64,000 nucleotides of DNA, taken from NCBI GenBank assembly GCA_947457465.1, contig CANGWB010000006.1, forward strand, positions 1 through 64,000, read 5' to 3'. This DNA comes from Chitinophagaceae bacterium (GTDB lineage: Bacteria; Bacteroidota; Bacteroidia; Chitinophagales; Chitinophagaceae). Made by a program: the position numbers and the translations under genes. Of the stretch, positions 35,291 through 42,968 are shown piece after piece (position 1 is the first letter of the stretch; each line of letters starts with the position of its first letter). Below the pieces are notes generated by a model. That model ran no database searches, was not told the origin of the DNA, and saw only the letters and a program-made list of their open reading frames with translations.

Positions 35291-36310
35291 TCATTTTTTC
35301 TTTTTCTTCGGAAAGTTTGTTACGTGAAATCCGGCGTTGACAAACAATCCGGCCTTCGGATTATTCTCCAATACTGTTTGTTTTCCTGCATAGTCACTGC
35401 TGATGTCGAACCGCCCGTTGAAACGAACACCTCCGTTCATCGTAAAGGCTCCGTACTTGCCCAACTGACGTTCAAACCCGATACGGGGACGGATTTCGCC
35501 TCGCTGGAAAAACTGTCCGTCGAATGCACCACCATTCGTGCGCAATGCATATTGAGTACCGTCTAGGTCATATCCGGCTGTCCAGATCTGTTTCGCCGAG
35601 CGATTGTAACGCACCTGCGCACGCGCCGGTAATAAGGCATCAACGCCCCATTTTTTATTGAAGGACTCATTGTATAACAGCGCCGGAACATGTATCACGC
35701 GGCCGAGTCGGTAGCCTCGGAAAACCCCAAGCCCCCACATCCGCTGCATACCCTTTTTCCAGCCGTAAATAACGGCGCCACCCGCCAACAGATTGTCGCC
35801 GCTGAATTCGCGTAACGCCAATCCATTACCAGCTGCTTCAACCGTCAGGTTCACCAACAGAAAATTCTTACTGTTCAGGGGCTTGAACATATTGGTACTG
35901 GCGGAAAATCCATGGAAGTAGCGCTGATCAAGCAATTTGGCGAATGTGTTGGGCGTTGGAACCCCAAGTTGAAAATCCACGTTATAACCGGTGAACCAAT
36001 AACCGGCATTGAACGTCATGTAAAACTTCGGCTTCATGATCAGATTCTTTCCGTATTGAATGCGGAGATTATGGCCGGCATTGATATGCGTAGTTGGCGA
36101 GGGCAACAACGTATTAGTGTATTGGCCGGGCACATGAAACCCGCCCTGATATTCATAAATGACAGACAGTCGCTTCGTCGGCGACTGACCCATCACCAAC
36201 GGGTTACAATATCGCTTTTGAGGGGAGGGTGTAGATTTCTGGGCCGATGCGCTGGCAGACAAAAGCATCGTACCGATCAAAATCATAAGAGGTGTGCTTA
36301 CCTTTATCAT
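35291..36310 (-). CDS. Outer-membrane beta-barrel-like protein of unknown function
   Basis: 339 residues from the ATG at 36310, followed by a signal peptide (IKVSTPLMILIGTMLLSASASAQ). The mature protein has alternating aromatic/hydrophobic strands throughout (LSVIYEYQGGFHVPG; FYMTFNAGYWFTGYNVDFQLG; AFTMNGGVRFNGRFD). This fits a small outer-membrane barrel. A tail of five lysines follows the last strand (NAGFHVTNFPKKKKK), which is unusual because barrels normally end in an aromatic residue. I do not recognise a named family. It is convergent with paaZ and divergent from an enoyl-CoA hydratase gene. Confidence 0.6.
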   Translation of the reverse strand: MIKVSTPLMILIGTMLLSASASAQKSTPSPQKRYCNPLVMGQSPTKRLSVIYEYQGGFHVPGQYTNTLLPSPTTHINAGHNLRIQYGKNLIMKPKFYMTFNAGYWFTGYNVDFQLGVPTPNTFAKLLDQRYFHGFSASTNMFKPLNSKNFLLVNLTVEAAGNGLALREFSGDNLLAGGAVIYGWKKGMQRMWGLGVFRGYRLGRVIHVPALLYNESFNKKWGVDALLPARAQVRYNRSAKQIWTAGYDLDGTQYALRTNGGAFDGQFFQRGEIRPRIGFERQLGKYGAFTMNGGVRFNGRFDISSDYAGKQTVLENNPKAGLFVNAGFHVTNFPKKKKK

Positions 36311-36341
36311 ATATAAATGTTTGTACCAACAAAACAAACAA

Positions 36342-36357
36342 AGAACCGATTGGTTCT
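36342..36357. promoter_or_regulatory. Inverted repeat between divergent barrel and enoyl-CoA hydratase genes
   Basis: AGAACC-GATT-GGTTCT, 6-base perfect arms, lies midway in the 68-base divergent gap. It could be an operator for one or both genes. No second copy was seen in the window. Confidence 0.35.
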
Positions 36358-36378
36358 GCTTACTAGAAACGGAATTTT

Positions 36379-37137
36379 ATGCAAGAGGGATATGTAAAAA
36401 GATCATTACAAGAGGGCATTGCCCGCATTGAATTCTTCCATCCGCAGAGCAACTCGCTGCCGGGGAAGATCCTGCAGGAGTTGGCCGAAACGATCCGTAC
36501 CGTCGGAAACGACCCGGACACAAAAGTGATCATCTTGCAAAGCGTTGGCGAAAAAGCTTTCTGCGCCGGCGCCTCTTTCGATGAATTGATAGCGATCGAT
36601 GATGAGGCCGGAGGTTTGAATTTCTTCAGCGGATTCGCACATGTCATCAACGCCATGCGCAAAACACCGCAGCCGATCATCGCCCGCATACACGGAAAAT
36701 GCGTCGGTGGGGGCGTAGGCGTAGCCGCAGCCGCAGATTATGCGATCGCTATTGAAAATGCCTCGATCAAACTCAGTGAACTGGCTGTGGGTATCGGACC
36801 GTTTGTGGTCGGACCGGTTGTAGAACTTAAAATGGGTACGGCCACCTACACCCAACTGGCCTTCGATGCCCAATCCTGGCGCTCAGCTGCCTGGGCCAGA
36901 GAAAAAGGACTTTTTGCTGAAGTACATGAATCCATCAACGGAGTCGATGCCTCCATCGAACGTCTCTCACAACAATTGGCCAACTCGAATCCGGAAGCCA
37001 TGAAAGAGATCAAGCGAGCCAGCTGGGCCGGTACGGATCATTGGGATAACCTGCTCATCGAACGGGCTGCGATCAGTGGCCGTCTTGTGCTCAGTGAATT
37101 CACCCGAAATGCCATCGCTCAATTCAAGAAAAAATGA
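36379..37137 (+). CDS. Enoyl-CoA hydratase/isomerase family protein
   Basis: 252 residues, crotonase fold. Oxyanion-hole segments CAGASFDELIAI (about 59-70) and GKCVGGGVGVAAAADY (about 105-120) are clear, and the first active-site acid is likely in LSELAVGIG. The second acid position is less clear because the segment reads GPFVVGPVVELKMG. It may be PaaF-like (2,3-dehydroadipyl-CoA hydratase) given paaZ one gene away, or a methylglutaconyl-CoA hydratase. Sequence alone does not decide. Its stop overlaps the start of the DNA glycosylase gene (ATGA). Confidence 0.8.
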   Translation: MQEGYVKRSLQEGIARIEFFHPQSNSLPGKILQELAETIRTVGNDPDTKVIILQSVGEKAFCAGASFDELIAIDDEAGGLNFFSGFAHVINAMRKTPQPIIARIHGKCVGGGVGVAAAADYAIAIENASIKLSELAVGIGPFVVGPVVELKMGTATYTQLAFDAQSWRSAAWAREKGLFAEVHESINGVDASIERLSQQLANSNPEAMKEIKRASWAGTDHWDNLLIERAAISGRLVLSEFTRNAIAQFKKK

Positions 37138-37772
37138 TCCGGCGCTTCGACGCGGATAATTTCAAACGGCTTTGCGACGGACTCGCCAAACGTGATGCCG
37201 ACCTGAAACGGATCATTCAGGATCACGGTCATCCGAATATGTGGGTCCGACCCAACAGTTTTCAAACCCTGATACTGACCATTCTCGAACAACAGGTTTC
37301 CCTTGCAGCCGCCTACGCCGCATTCAATCGATTAAAAGATCGGATCGGAGTGGTTACACCGGAAAAAATCGCCAAACTGACCGATACAGAACTGAAAGAA
37401 TGTTATTTCACCCGACAGAAAATCGTCTACGCCCGTGAACTCACAGAGGCCGTCCGATCCAAACGGATCAAACTGCGGGCCCTGCATCATCAGCCCGATG
37501 AATCAGTGCGAGAACAATTGATCCAATTAAAAGGGATCGGCAATTGGACCATCGACGTCTATCTGATGCATGCCCTCCGGCGAACCGACTTATTCCCATT
37601 AGGAGACATCGCATTAGTCAATAGCCTGAAACGGAACAAACGACTGCCGGATGATGTCAGTAAAGAAACGATGCTTCAACTAGCAGATGCCTGGCGACCG
37701 AACCGCACCATCGCAGCGATGATCTTGTGGCATGAGTATATGAATCGGAAAAAAGTGAAGGTCAAGGACTGA
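37134..37772 (+). CDS. AlkA-like DNA-3-methyladenine glycosylase
   Basis: 212 residues. It shows the HhH-GPD fold: FQTLILTILEQQVSLAAAYAAF near 44-65, the helix-hairpin-helix LKGIGNWTIDVYLMHAL, and the catalytic aspartate in FPLGDIAL. No 4Fe-4S cysteine loop is present, so it is not an EndoIII/MutY type. It excises alkylated bases. The start overlaps the upstream hydratase stop by 4 bases, an odd metabolic partner that probably reflects simple operon packing. It ends 3 bases before the convergent fabG stop. Confidence 0.87.
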   Translation: MIRRFDADNFKRLCDGLAKRDADLKRIIQDHGHPNMWVRPNSFQTLILTILEQQVSLAAAYAAFNRLKDRIGVVTPEKIAKLTDTELKECYFTRQKIVYARELTEAVRSKRIKLRALHHQPDESVREQLIQLKGIGNWTIDVYLMHALRRTDLFPLGDIALVNSLKRNKRLPDDVSKETMLQLADAWRPNRTIAAMILWHEYMNRKKVKVKD

Positions 37773-37775
37773 CCA

Positions 37776-38531
37776 TCAGATATTCAATCCGCCACAAACG
37801 CTGATGGTCTGACCCGTGATATACGACGCCATATCACTGGCCAAAAACACCGTAACGTTTGCAATATCTGAAGCAGAGGCAAACTTCCCGAGCGGAATCC
37901 CGGCCTTGTATTTATCTGCACCTTCACCATCTTTCAAATATTGAGTCATATCGGTCTCTACAAAACCCGGCGCAATGGCATTGCAACGGATATTGCGACT
38001 ACCCAACTCCTTGGCAACCGATTTAGTAAAACCGATGATACCGGCCTTACTCGCCGCATAACTGGCCTGACCGGCATTACCGATCTCTCCGATGATGGAA
38101 CTCATATTGATGATAACACCATTTCGGGCTTTCATCATGGGACGGATCACCTGTTTCGTCATATAGAAAACACTGTTCAGGTTCACCTGTATCACCTGAT
38201 CCCACTGCTCATTGGTCATCCGCATCAACAGATTGTCTTTGGAGATGCCGGCATTATTTACAAGGATATCCACTTGTCCGAATTCCTTCAATACTTCATT
38301 CACGAACGACTCACACTGCGCCGCATCGCCGGCATTGCTTTTCCAGGCTTTAGCCTTCACACCCATCGCCTGCAATTTTTGCTCCAGCGCAGCAGCTTTC
38401 TCGGCACTGCTATCACTGACATAGGTAAATGCCACATTAGCACCCTGTTCCGCCATCTGAATGGCAATGGCTTCGCCGATTCCACGAGCGGCTCCGGTAA
38501 CGATCGCAACTTTTCCTTCAAGCAATTTCAT
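37776..38531 (-). CDS. fabG: 3-oxoacyl-ACP reductase FabG-like SDR
   Basis: 251 residues. Classical short-chain dehydrogenase motifs are TGAARGIG (12-19), NNAGI and the catalytic Ser-Tyr-Lys (MSSIIGEIGNAGQASYAASKAG). The C-terminus ends TISVCGGLNI, close to bacterial FabG. It reduces 3-oxoacyl-ACP in fatty acid synthesis. It is downstream of the GH3-like gene with a 25-base gap that carries its own -7 element, so it may be transcribed separately. Confidence 0.9.
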   Translation of the reverse strand: MKLLEGKVAIVTGAARGIGEAIAIQMAEQGANVAFTYVSDSSAEKAAALEQKLQAMGVKAKAWKSNAGDAAQCESFVNEVLKEFGQVDILVNNAGISKDNLLMRMTNEQWDQVIQVNLNSVFYMTKQVIRPMMKARNGVIINMSSIIGEIGNAGQASYAASKAGIIGFTKSVAKELGSRNIRCNAIAPGFVETDMTQYLKDGEGADKYKAGIPLGKFASASDIANVTVFLASDMASYITGQTISVCGGLNI

Positions 38532-38551
38532 AAACAGTGTTTTGTTAGCAG

Positions 38552-38559
38552 CAAAATTA
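38552..38559 (-). promoter_or_regulatory. -7 promoter element of fabG
   Basis: TAATTTTG on the minus strand, exact TAnnTTTG, 20 bases before the fabG ATG. It overlaps the stop codon of the upstream GH3-like gene. Confidence 0.5.
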
Positions 38560-40068
38560 GGCCTTATTCATGGAAAGCAATTCCTCGATGAGCGTACGCT
38601 CATTACTGAGCCGGGGCACCTTGTGTTGTCCGCCCAGCTTTCCTCTTCCCTTCAGCCAATCTGCGAATAATCCAGTACGCGCCTGATGCACCGCCGGCAT
38701 ACGCAACGCGATGCTTTTGTGACGCTTGGCCTCGTAGTCTGTATTGAGTTGTTGTAATGACCGATCCAATTCTTCCGTAAATCGTTCCAACGAATCGGGT
38801 GCTCGTTCAAATTCCACAATCCACTCATGCGATCCGTTTCCATCCGCAGAAAAATACAAAGGAGCCGCGGTATAATCCGATACAATAGCATTGGTGATGC
38901 GTGATGCCTCCGCAATGGCCCGGTCAGAATTATCAACGATCACCTCTTCGCCAAAGGCATTGATGTAATGCTTGAGTCGACCACTGACACGGATACGATA
39001 CGGATTCAATTGCGTGAATTGAATGGTATCTCCCACTATATATCGCCAAAGACCACCATTGGTACTGATGATCAACGCATATTGCTTACCCAACTCAACC
39101 TTATCAAGGCCCACCGTTTCAGGATGTTTTTTACCATACTCGGAGATCGGCATGAATTCCATGAAGATGCCGTGATCTGGGAACAATAACATTCCGTCTG
39201 TACCCGGACAATCCTGTGCGGCAAAAAATCCCTCACTGGCATTATACATTTCCAAATAATGGATGGGCTTACCGATGATCTGCTCGAACTGCTCTCTGTA
39301 CGGCGTAAAGGAAACGCCGCCATGCAGATATAACTCCAGATTGGGCCACACCTCATGCATAGCCGACTTCCCGGTGATCTCTAATATCCGACGAAACAAC
39401 ACCAACGTCCACGTAGGTACCCCTGAAATAGACGTCACATTCTCCGGAATGGTCGCCTCCGCCAACTTCTCGATCTTGGACTCCCATTCATCCATCAATG
39501 CGATACTCAGATCGGGCGTACGAAGCCAATGTCCCCAAAAAGGAGAATTCTGCAAAAGCACCGCACTGAGATCTCCATATTGCGCCTCCGGGTTCACCGC
39601 ATGCAACGTATGGCTGCCTCCGATCACTAATCCCTTCCCGGTAAGCAGGTTAGATTCGGGATGAAACTGATAATACATCGTCAGCACATCCTTCGATGCC
39701 TTGTAATGGCCGTTTGATAAACTTTCCTGACTGATTGGAATGAACTTACTCCGATCGCTTGTGGTACCACTGCTCTTGGCAAACCAGGAAATGGGGGTAT
39801 CCCACAACACATTCTGTTCGCCCTGCATGATCCGATCGATATAAGGCTTCAGATCTTCATACTCATGAACCGGTACAGCCTCTTTAAAAGAACGGATATT
39901 AAAAAGAGAAGAAAATTGATATTGTCTTCCGAAAGCCGTGTATTGTGCAGCGGTCACCAACTCCTGCAACACATCGCGCTGTGCATTCATTGGGTTATCA
40001 CGCCATGCATCAATACGCCAGCTGCGCATACGCGCCAAAGATGAAATGGCCGGTGATAGTAGATTCAT
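38557..40068 (-). CDS. GH3-family acyl-adenylating enzyme (auxin-responsive GH3 type)
   Basis: 503 residues. The ATP-binding motif SSGTTSDRSKFIPIS (about 94-108) matches GH3 proteins, known in plants for joining amino acids to jasmonate or auxin via an adenylate. Further family segments are YNASEGFFAAQD and GLWRYIVGDTIQF, then the C-terminal KLGGQHKVPRLSNER. Bacterial members are common in Bacteroidota but have no settled role. It lies downstream of lptB and adenosine deaminase on the same strand, 57 bases after the latter. Substrate unknown. Confidence 0.87.
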   Translation of the reverse strand: MNLLSPAISSLARMRSWRIDAWRDNPMNAQRDVLQELVTAAQYTAFGRQYQFSSLFNIRSFKEAVPVHEYEDLKPYIDRIMQGEQNVLWDTPISWFAKSSGTTSDRSKFIPISQESLSNGHYKASKDVLTMYYQFHPESNLLTGKGLVIGGSHTLHAVNPEAQYGDLSAVLLQNSPFWGHWLRTPDLSIALMDEWESKIEKLAEATIPENVTSISGVPTWTLVLFRRILEITGKSAMHEVWPNLELYLHGGVSFTPYREQFEQIIGKPIHYLEMYNASEGFFAAQDCPGTDGMLLFPDHGIFMEFMPISEYGKKHPETVGLDKVELGKQYALIISTNGGLWRYIVGDTIQFTQLNPYRIRVSGRLKHYINAFGEEVIVDNSDRAIAEASRITNAIVSDYTAAPLYFSADGNGSHEWIVEFERAPDSLERFTEELDRSLQQLNTDYEAKRHKSIALRMPAVHQARTGLFADWLKGRGKLGGQHKVPRLSNERTLIEELLSMNKA

Positions 40069-40125
40069 CGATTTGAAAAATAAACCATTTTATCTGAATG
40101 TATACCGAAGGGATGATGAAACTCA

Positions 40126-41118
40126 TCAGGCTATTGGATAACCCTTTTCAATTTGTTCTTTGAGCCGCTGCTTCAGATCCGCCTTGGCAAAACAATGTCG
40201 AACTGCCTCCAAATTACAATGACGAAAATTGGAGAGCGTCCACCCGAACACTCGGTGAAGTAAGGCATACTCATCTGATAAAGTCGTGGGTGTTACCGTA
40301 CGGGCGTCTGTATTAATACTCATGGACACACCGGAGCGAAGGATCTTATCGGCCGGATGATCCTCGATGCACTGATAAATATTGGTCTGCAGGTTACTAT
40401 TCGGACAAACCTCCAGATGAATGTCCTGCGCTTTCAAATGCTCCATCAACTTGGAGTCTTCGGTGCTGCGTACGCCGTGACCGATGCGGGTGGGATGAAA
40501 ATTTTTCAGCACTTCCCAAACACTCGATGGGCCACAAGCCTCCCCGGCGTGCGCCGTGCAAGAGATCCCTTGTTGTTGTGCATATTCAAAGGCCGCCACA
40601 TGCGCCTCGATCGGATATCCCGCCTCATCACCCGCAATGTCAAACGCCACTACGCGAGTGCCTTTGAAAGCCTCCACCAACTTCACAGTGGCCATGCTCT
40701 GCTCCTCGTTATAATGTCGAAGCGTGCAAAGAATCAGTCCGGCTTCCACACCGGTAAGGGTAACACCTTCTCTTGTAGCCTCCTCAACGGCCTCTACCAC
40801 TTCAGTTGGACTCAATCCGCCGGCTACATGCAACAACGGCGCAAACCGTATCTCTGCATAAATGACTCCATCTGCTTTTAATTGTTCAAAAAGATCAAGT
40901 GTAACCAAACGCAACGCCTCTTTCGATTGCATCAATTGAATGGGCTTCTCGGCCCGACGGATATAATCGACCAGATCGTTGCACCTACTGGGAGCTACAT
41001 ACTCGTTTTGATATACGGCTTCCGTGACAGACGGATCGAGTTGTTGCACCGCTGCATAGCTTAAACTACAGTCTAGGTGCAGATGCAATTCGATCTTGGG
41101 AAGAGGACGAAAATCCAT
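40126..41118 (-). CDS. add: Adenosine deaminase family protein
   Basis: 330 residues. Zinc ligands are visible: HLHLD near 12-16, the HAGEA segment with the catalytic Glu nearby, RIGHGVRS, and the last metal Asp in SINTDART. In most adenosine deaminases this last motif is NTDDP; here the second Asp is Ala. Variants at that position occur in other branches of the family, so activity is still likely. It turns adenosine to inosine. Another adenosine-like substrate such as aminodeoxyfutalosine cannot be excluded. It starts 16 bases after lptB. Confidence 0.82.
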   Translation of the reverse strand: MDFRPLPKIELHLHLDCSLSYAAVQQLDPSVTEAVYQNEYVAPSRCNDLVDYIRRAEKPIQLMQSKEALRLVTLDLFEQLKADGVIYAEIRFAPLLHVAGGLSPTEVVEAVEEATREGVTLTGVEAGLILCTLRHYNEEQSMATVKLVEAFKGTRVVAFDIAGDEAGYPIEAHVAAFEYAQQQGISCTAHAGEACGPSSVWEVLKNFHPTRIGHGVRSTEDSKLMEHLKAQDIHLEVCPNSNLQTNIYQCIEDHPADKILRSGVSMSINTDARTVTPTTLSDEYALLHRVFGWTLSNFRHCNLEAVRHCFAKADLKQRLKEQIEKGYPIA

Positions 41119-41134
41119 TGATATGATAAAGAGA

Positions 41135-41926
41135 TTATTGAGCGTTGGATCCTGTTATCGGACCAGCCTGCATGGCTTCTTCGTAGATCCAATCCTTTCG
41201 TTTTAATTCAAAATTGCGACCCAGATACAGGCTCCGCACTTGTTCATCGGCAGCCAACTCCTCAGCACTTCCGTGCTTGAATATCTTCCCTTCGATCAGC
41301 AAATACGCTCGATCACAGATCGATAAGGTTTCCGTAACGTTATGATCCGTGATCAGGATGCCGATGTTACGGTATTTAAGACGCGCCACGATCGACTGGA
41401 TATCCTCCACGGCGATCGGATCGATACCCGCAAAGGGCTCATCCAATAAAATGAATTTGGGATCGACGGCCAATGCCCGCGCGATCTCAGTACGACGACG
41501 CTCTCCTCCACTGAGTACATCGCCCATACTTTTCCGTACATGCTGCAACCGAAACTCATTCAAGAGCGATTCCAATCGGTCCTTTTGCTCCGCCTTGGAA
41601 TAATTCTTCATTTCGAGCACCGCAAGAATGTTATCCTCTACAGTTAGTTTCCGAAAAATGGAAGCTTCCTGGGGGAGATATCCGATGCCTTTTTGCGCTC
41701 TTTTGTACATCGGAAGTGCCGTGATATCCTCGCCATCCAGAAATACCTGACCGGCATCGGGCTTGATGAGTCCGACCACCTGATAAAACGAGGTCGTCTT
41801 CCCCGCACCATTGGGGCCAAGCAAGCCCACGATCTCTCCTTGGGATACTTCAAAAGAAACCTGATTAACGACCGTACGTGATCCGTAGCGCTTGAGCAGG
41901 TCGCGGGTCTGAATGGTGATGGACAT
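41135..41926 (-). CDS. lptB: LPS export ABC transporter ATPase LptB
   Basis: 263 residues. Walker [10 protein letters not shown]-loop [13 protein letters not shown], signature LSGGERRR, Walker [14 protein letters not shown] and the switch His in LITDHN are all present. The [13 protein letters not shown] stretch is typical of LptB rather than LivG-type ATPases. It powers LPS transport from the inner membrane. The 20-residue C-terminal extension ([11 protein letters not shown]...) is longer than in E. coli. It has its own near-leaderless promoter and leads the add/GH3 unit. Confidence 0.92.
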   Translation of the reverse strand: MSITIQTRDLLKRYGSRTVVNQVSFEVSQGEIVGLLGPNGAGKTTSFYQVVGLIKPDAGQVFLDGEDITALPMYKRAQKGIGYLPQEASIFRKLTVEDNILAVLEMKNYSKAEQKDRLESLLNEFRLQHVRKSMGDVLSGGERRRTEIARALAVDPKFILLDEPFAGIDPIAVEDIQSIVARLKYRNIGILITDHNVTETLSICDRAYLLIEGKIFKHGSAEELAADEQVRSLYLGRNFELKRKDWIYEEAMQAGPITGSNAQ

Positions 41927-41930
41927 ACGG

Positions 41931-41938
41931 CAAATTTA
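41931..41938 (-). promoter_or_regulatory. -7 promoter element of lptB, near-leaderless
   Basis: TAAATTTG on the minus strand, exact TAnnTTTG, ends 4 bases before the lptB ATG. The transcript would start at or beside the start codon. Confidence 0.6.
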
Positions 41939-41997
41939 AGGTCTTCAGCCCGCCGGTAGGGCATTTTAACGACCCGATGCAAACGGGCCATATTCAT

Positions 41998-42005
41998 TAC
42001 TTTTG
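41998..42005 (+). promoter_or_regulatory. -7 promoter element of metF, near-leaderless
   Basis: TACTTTTG, exact TAnnTTTG, ends 6 bases before the ATG at 42012. It also covers an alternative upstream TTG start (42003), which is therefore unlikely. Confidence 0.58.
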
Positions 42006-42011
42006 TGCGCG

Positions 42012-42962
42012 ATGAAAGTGATCGATCATATACGTCAAGCCAAGGATACCCTCATATCCTTTGAAGTGCTGCCACCCCTGAAGGGAAAAGGCATCGAGGC
42101 ATTGTACAAACACCTCGACCCCCTGATGGAGCACAAACCGGCTTTCATCAACGTAACCTACCACCGCAGCGAGCACGTTTTCAAGAAACGCGCTGACGGA
42201 GGGTTTGAAAAAGTAGTGGTCCGCAAGCGTCCCGGTACGGAGAGTATATGTGCTGCGATCCTGAATAAATACAATGTTGATACGGTACCTCACTTGATCT
42301 GTGGCGGATTCAGCGTCAATGAAACCGAAGATGCCCTGATCAACCTGCATTACCTGGGAATCGACAACGTATTAGTACTACGTGGAGATGCCGCCAAAAA
42401 TGAAATGACCTTTGAGCCCGAACCCGGGGGACATAAATACGCATCCGACCTGCTCAAACAAGTGGTCGATCTGAACGATGGGATCTACCTGGAAGAAGAC
42501 CTGCGTGAATCACACAAAACCGGATTCTGTATCGGTGTGGCCGGCTACCCTGAAAAACATTTCGAGGCGCCGAACATGGATACCGACATGCAATACCTGA
42601 AGAAAAAAGTGGAGCTGGGTGCCGATTACATCATCACACAGATGTTCTTCGACAATCAAAAATTCCATGACTTCGTGAAGCGTTGCCGGGAGATGGGCAT
42701 CACCGTTCCAATCATACCCGGGATGAAACCCATCTACTCTAAAAAGCAGTTGACCATACTTCCCAAGACTTTCCACATCGATCTGCCCACCGACTTGGCC
42801 AATGCCGTACATAAATGCAAAACGGATCTCGAGGTAGAAAAAGTAGGCGCCGAGTGGCTACTCATGCAGTCCCGCGAGCTCAAGAAAGCTGGCGTGCCTG
42901 TATTGCACTATTATACTTTGGGACGTCCGCAATTGATCGCCGATGTAGTCGGACAGATCTGA
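42012..42962 (+). CDS. metF: Methylenetetrahydrofolate reductase
   Basis: 316 residues from the ATG at 42012. It reduces 5,10-methylene- to 5-methyl-tetrahydrofolate for methionine synthesis, using FAD. MetF features: SFEVLPP near the N-terminus with the catalytic Glu, NVTYHRSEHVF, VLRGDAAKN, the FCIGVAGYPEKH strand and QMFFDNQKFHDF. No C-terminal regulatory domain, as in other bacteria. It is divergent from lptB (85-base gap) and ends 6 bases before the convergent isomerase gene. Confidence 0.95.
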   Translation: MKVIDHIRQAKDTLISFEVLPPLKGKGIEALYKHLDPLMEHKPAFINVTYHRSEHVFKKRADGGFEKVVVRKRPGTESICAAILNKYNVDTVPHLICGGFSVNETEDALINLHYLGIDNVLVLRGDAAKNEMTFEPEPGGHKYASDLLKQVVDLNDGIYLEEDLRESHKTGFCIGVAGYPEKHFEAPNMDTDMQYLKKKVELGADYIITQMFFDNQKFHDFVKRCREMGITVPIIPGMKPIYSKKQLTILPKTFHIDLPTDLANAVHKCKTDLEVEKVGAEWLLMQSRELKKAGVPVLHYYTLGRPQLIADVVGQI

Positions 42963-42968
42963 TCGACC

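Noticed and set aside
16400-36357. A shared operator for all phenylacetate promoters
   Set aside because: The inverted repeats at 16400, 33145 and 36342 and the paaA upstream region do not share a common half-site by eye.
41939-41997. Possible SAM-type riboswitch upstream of metF
   Set aside because: The divergent gap is only 85 bases with a near-leaderless promoter, leaving no room for a leader.
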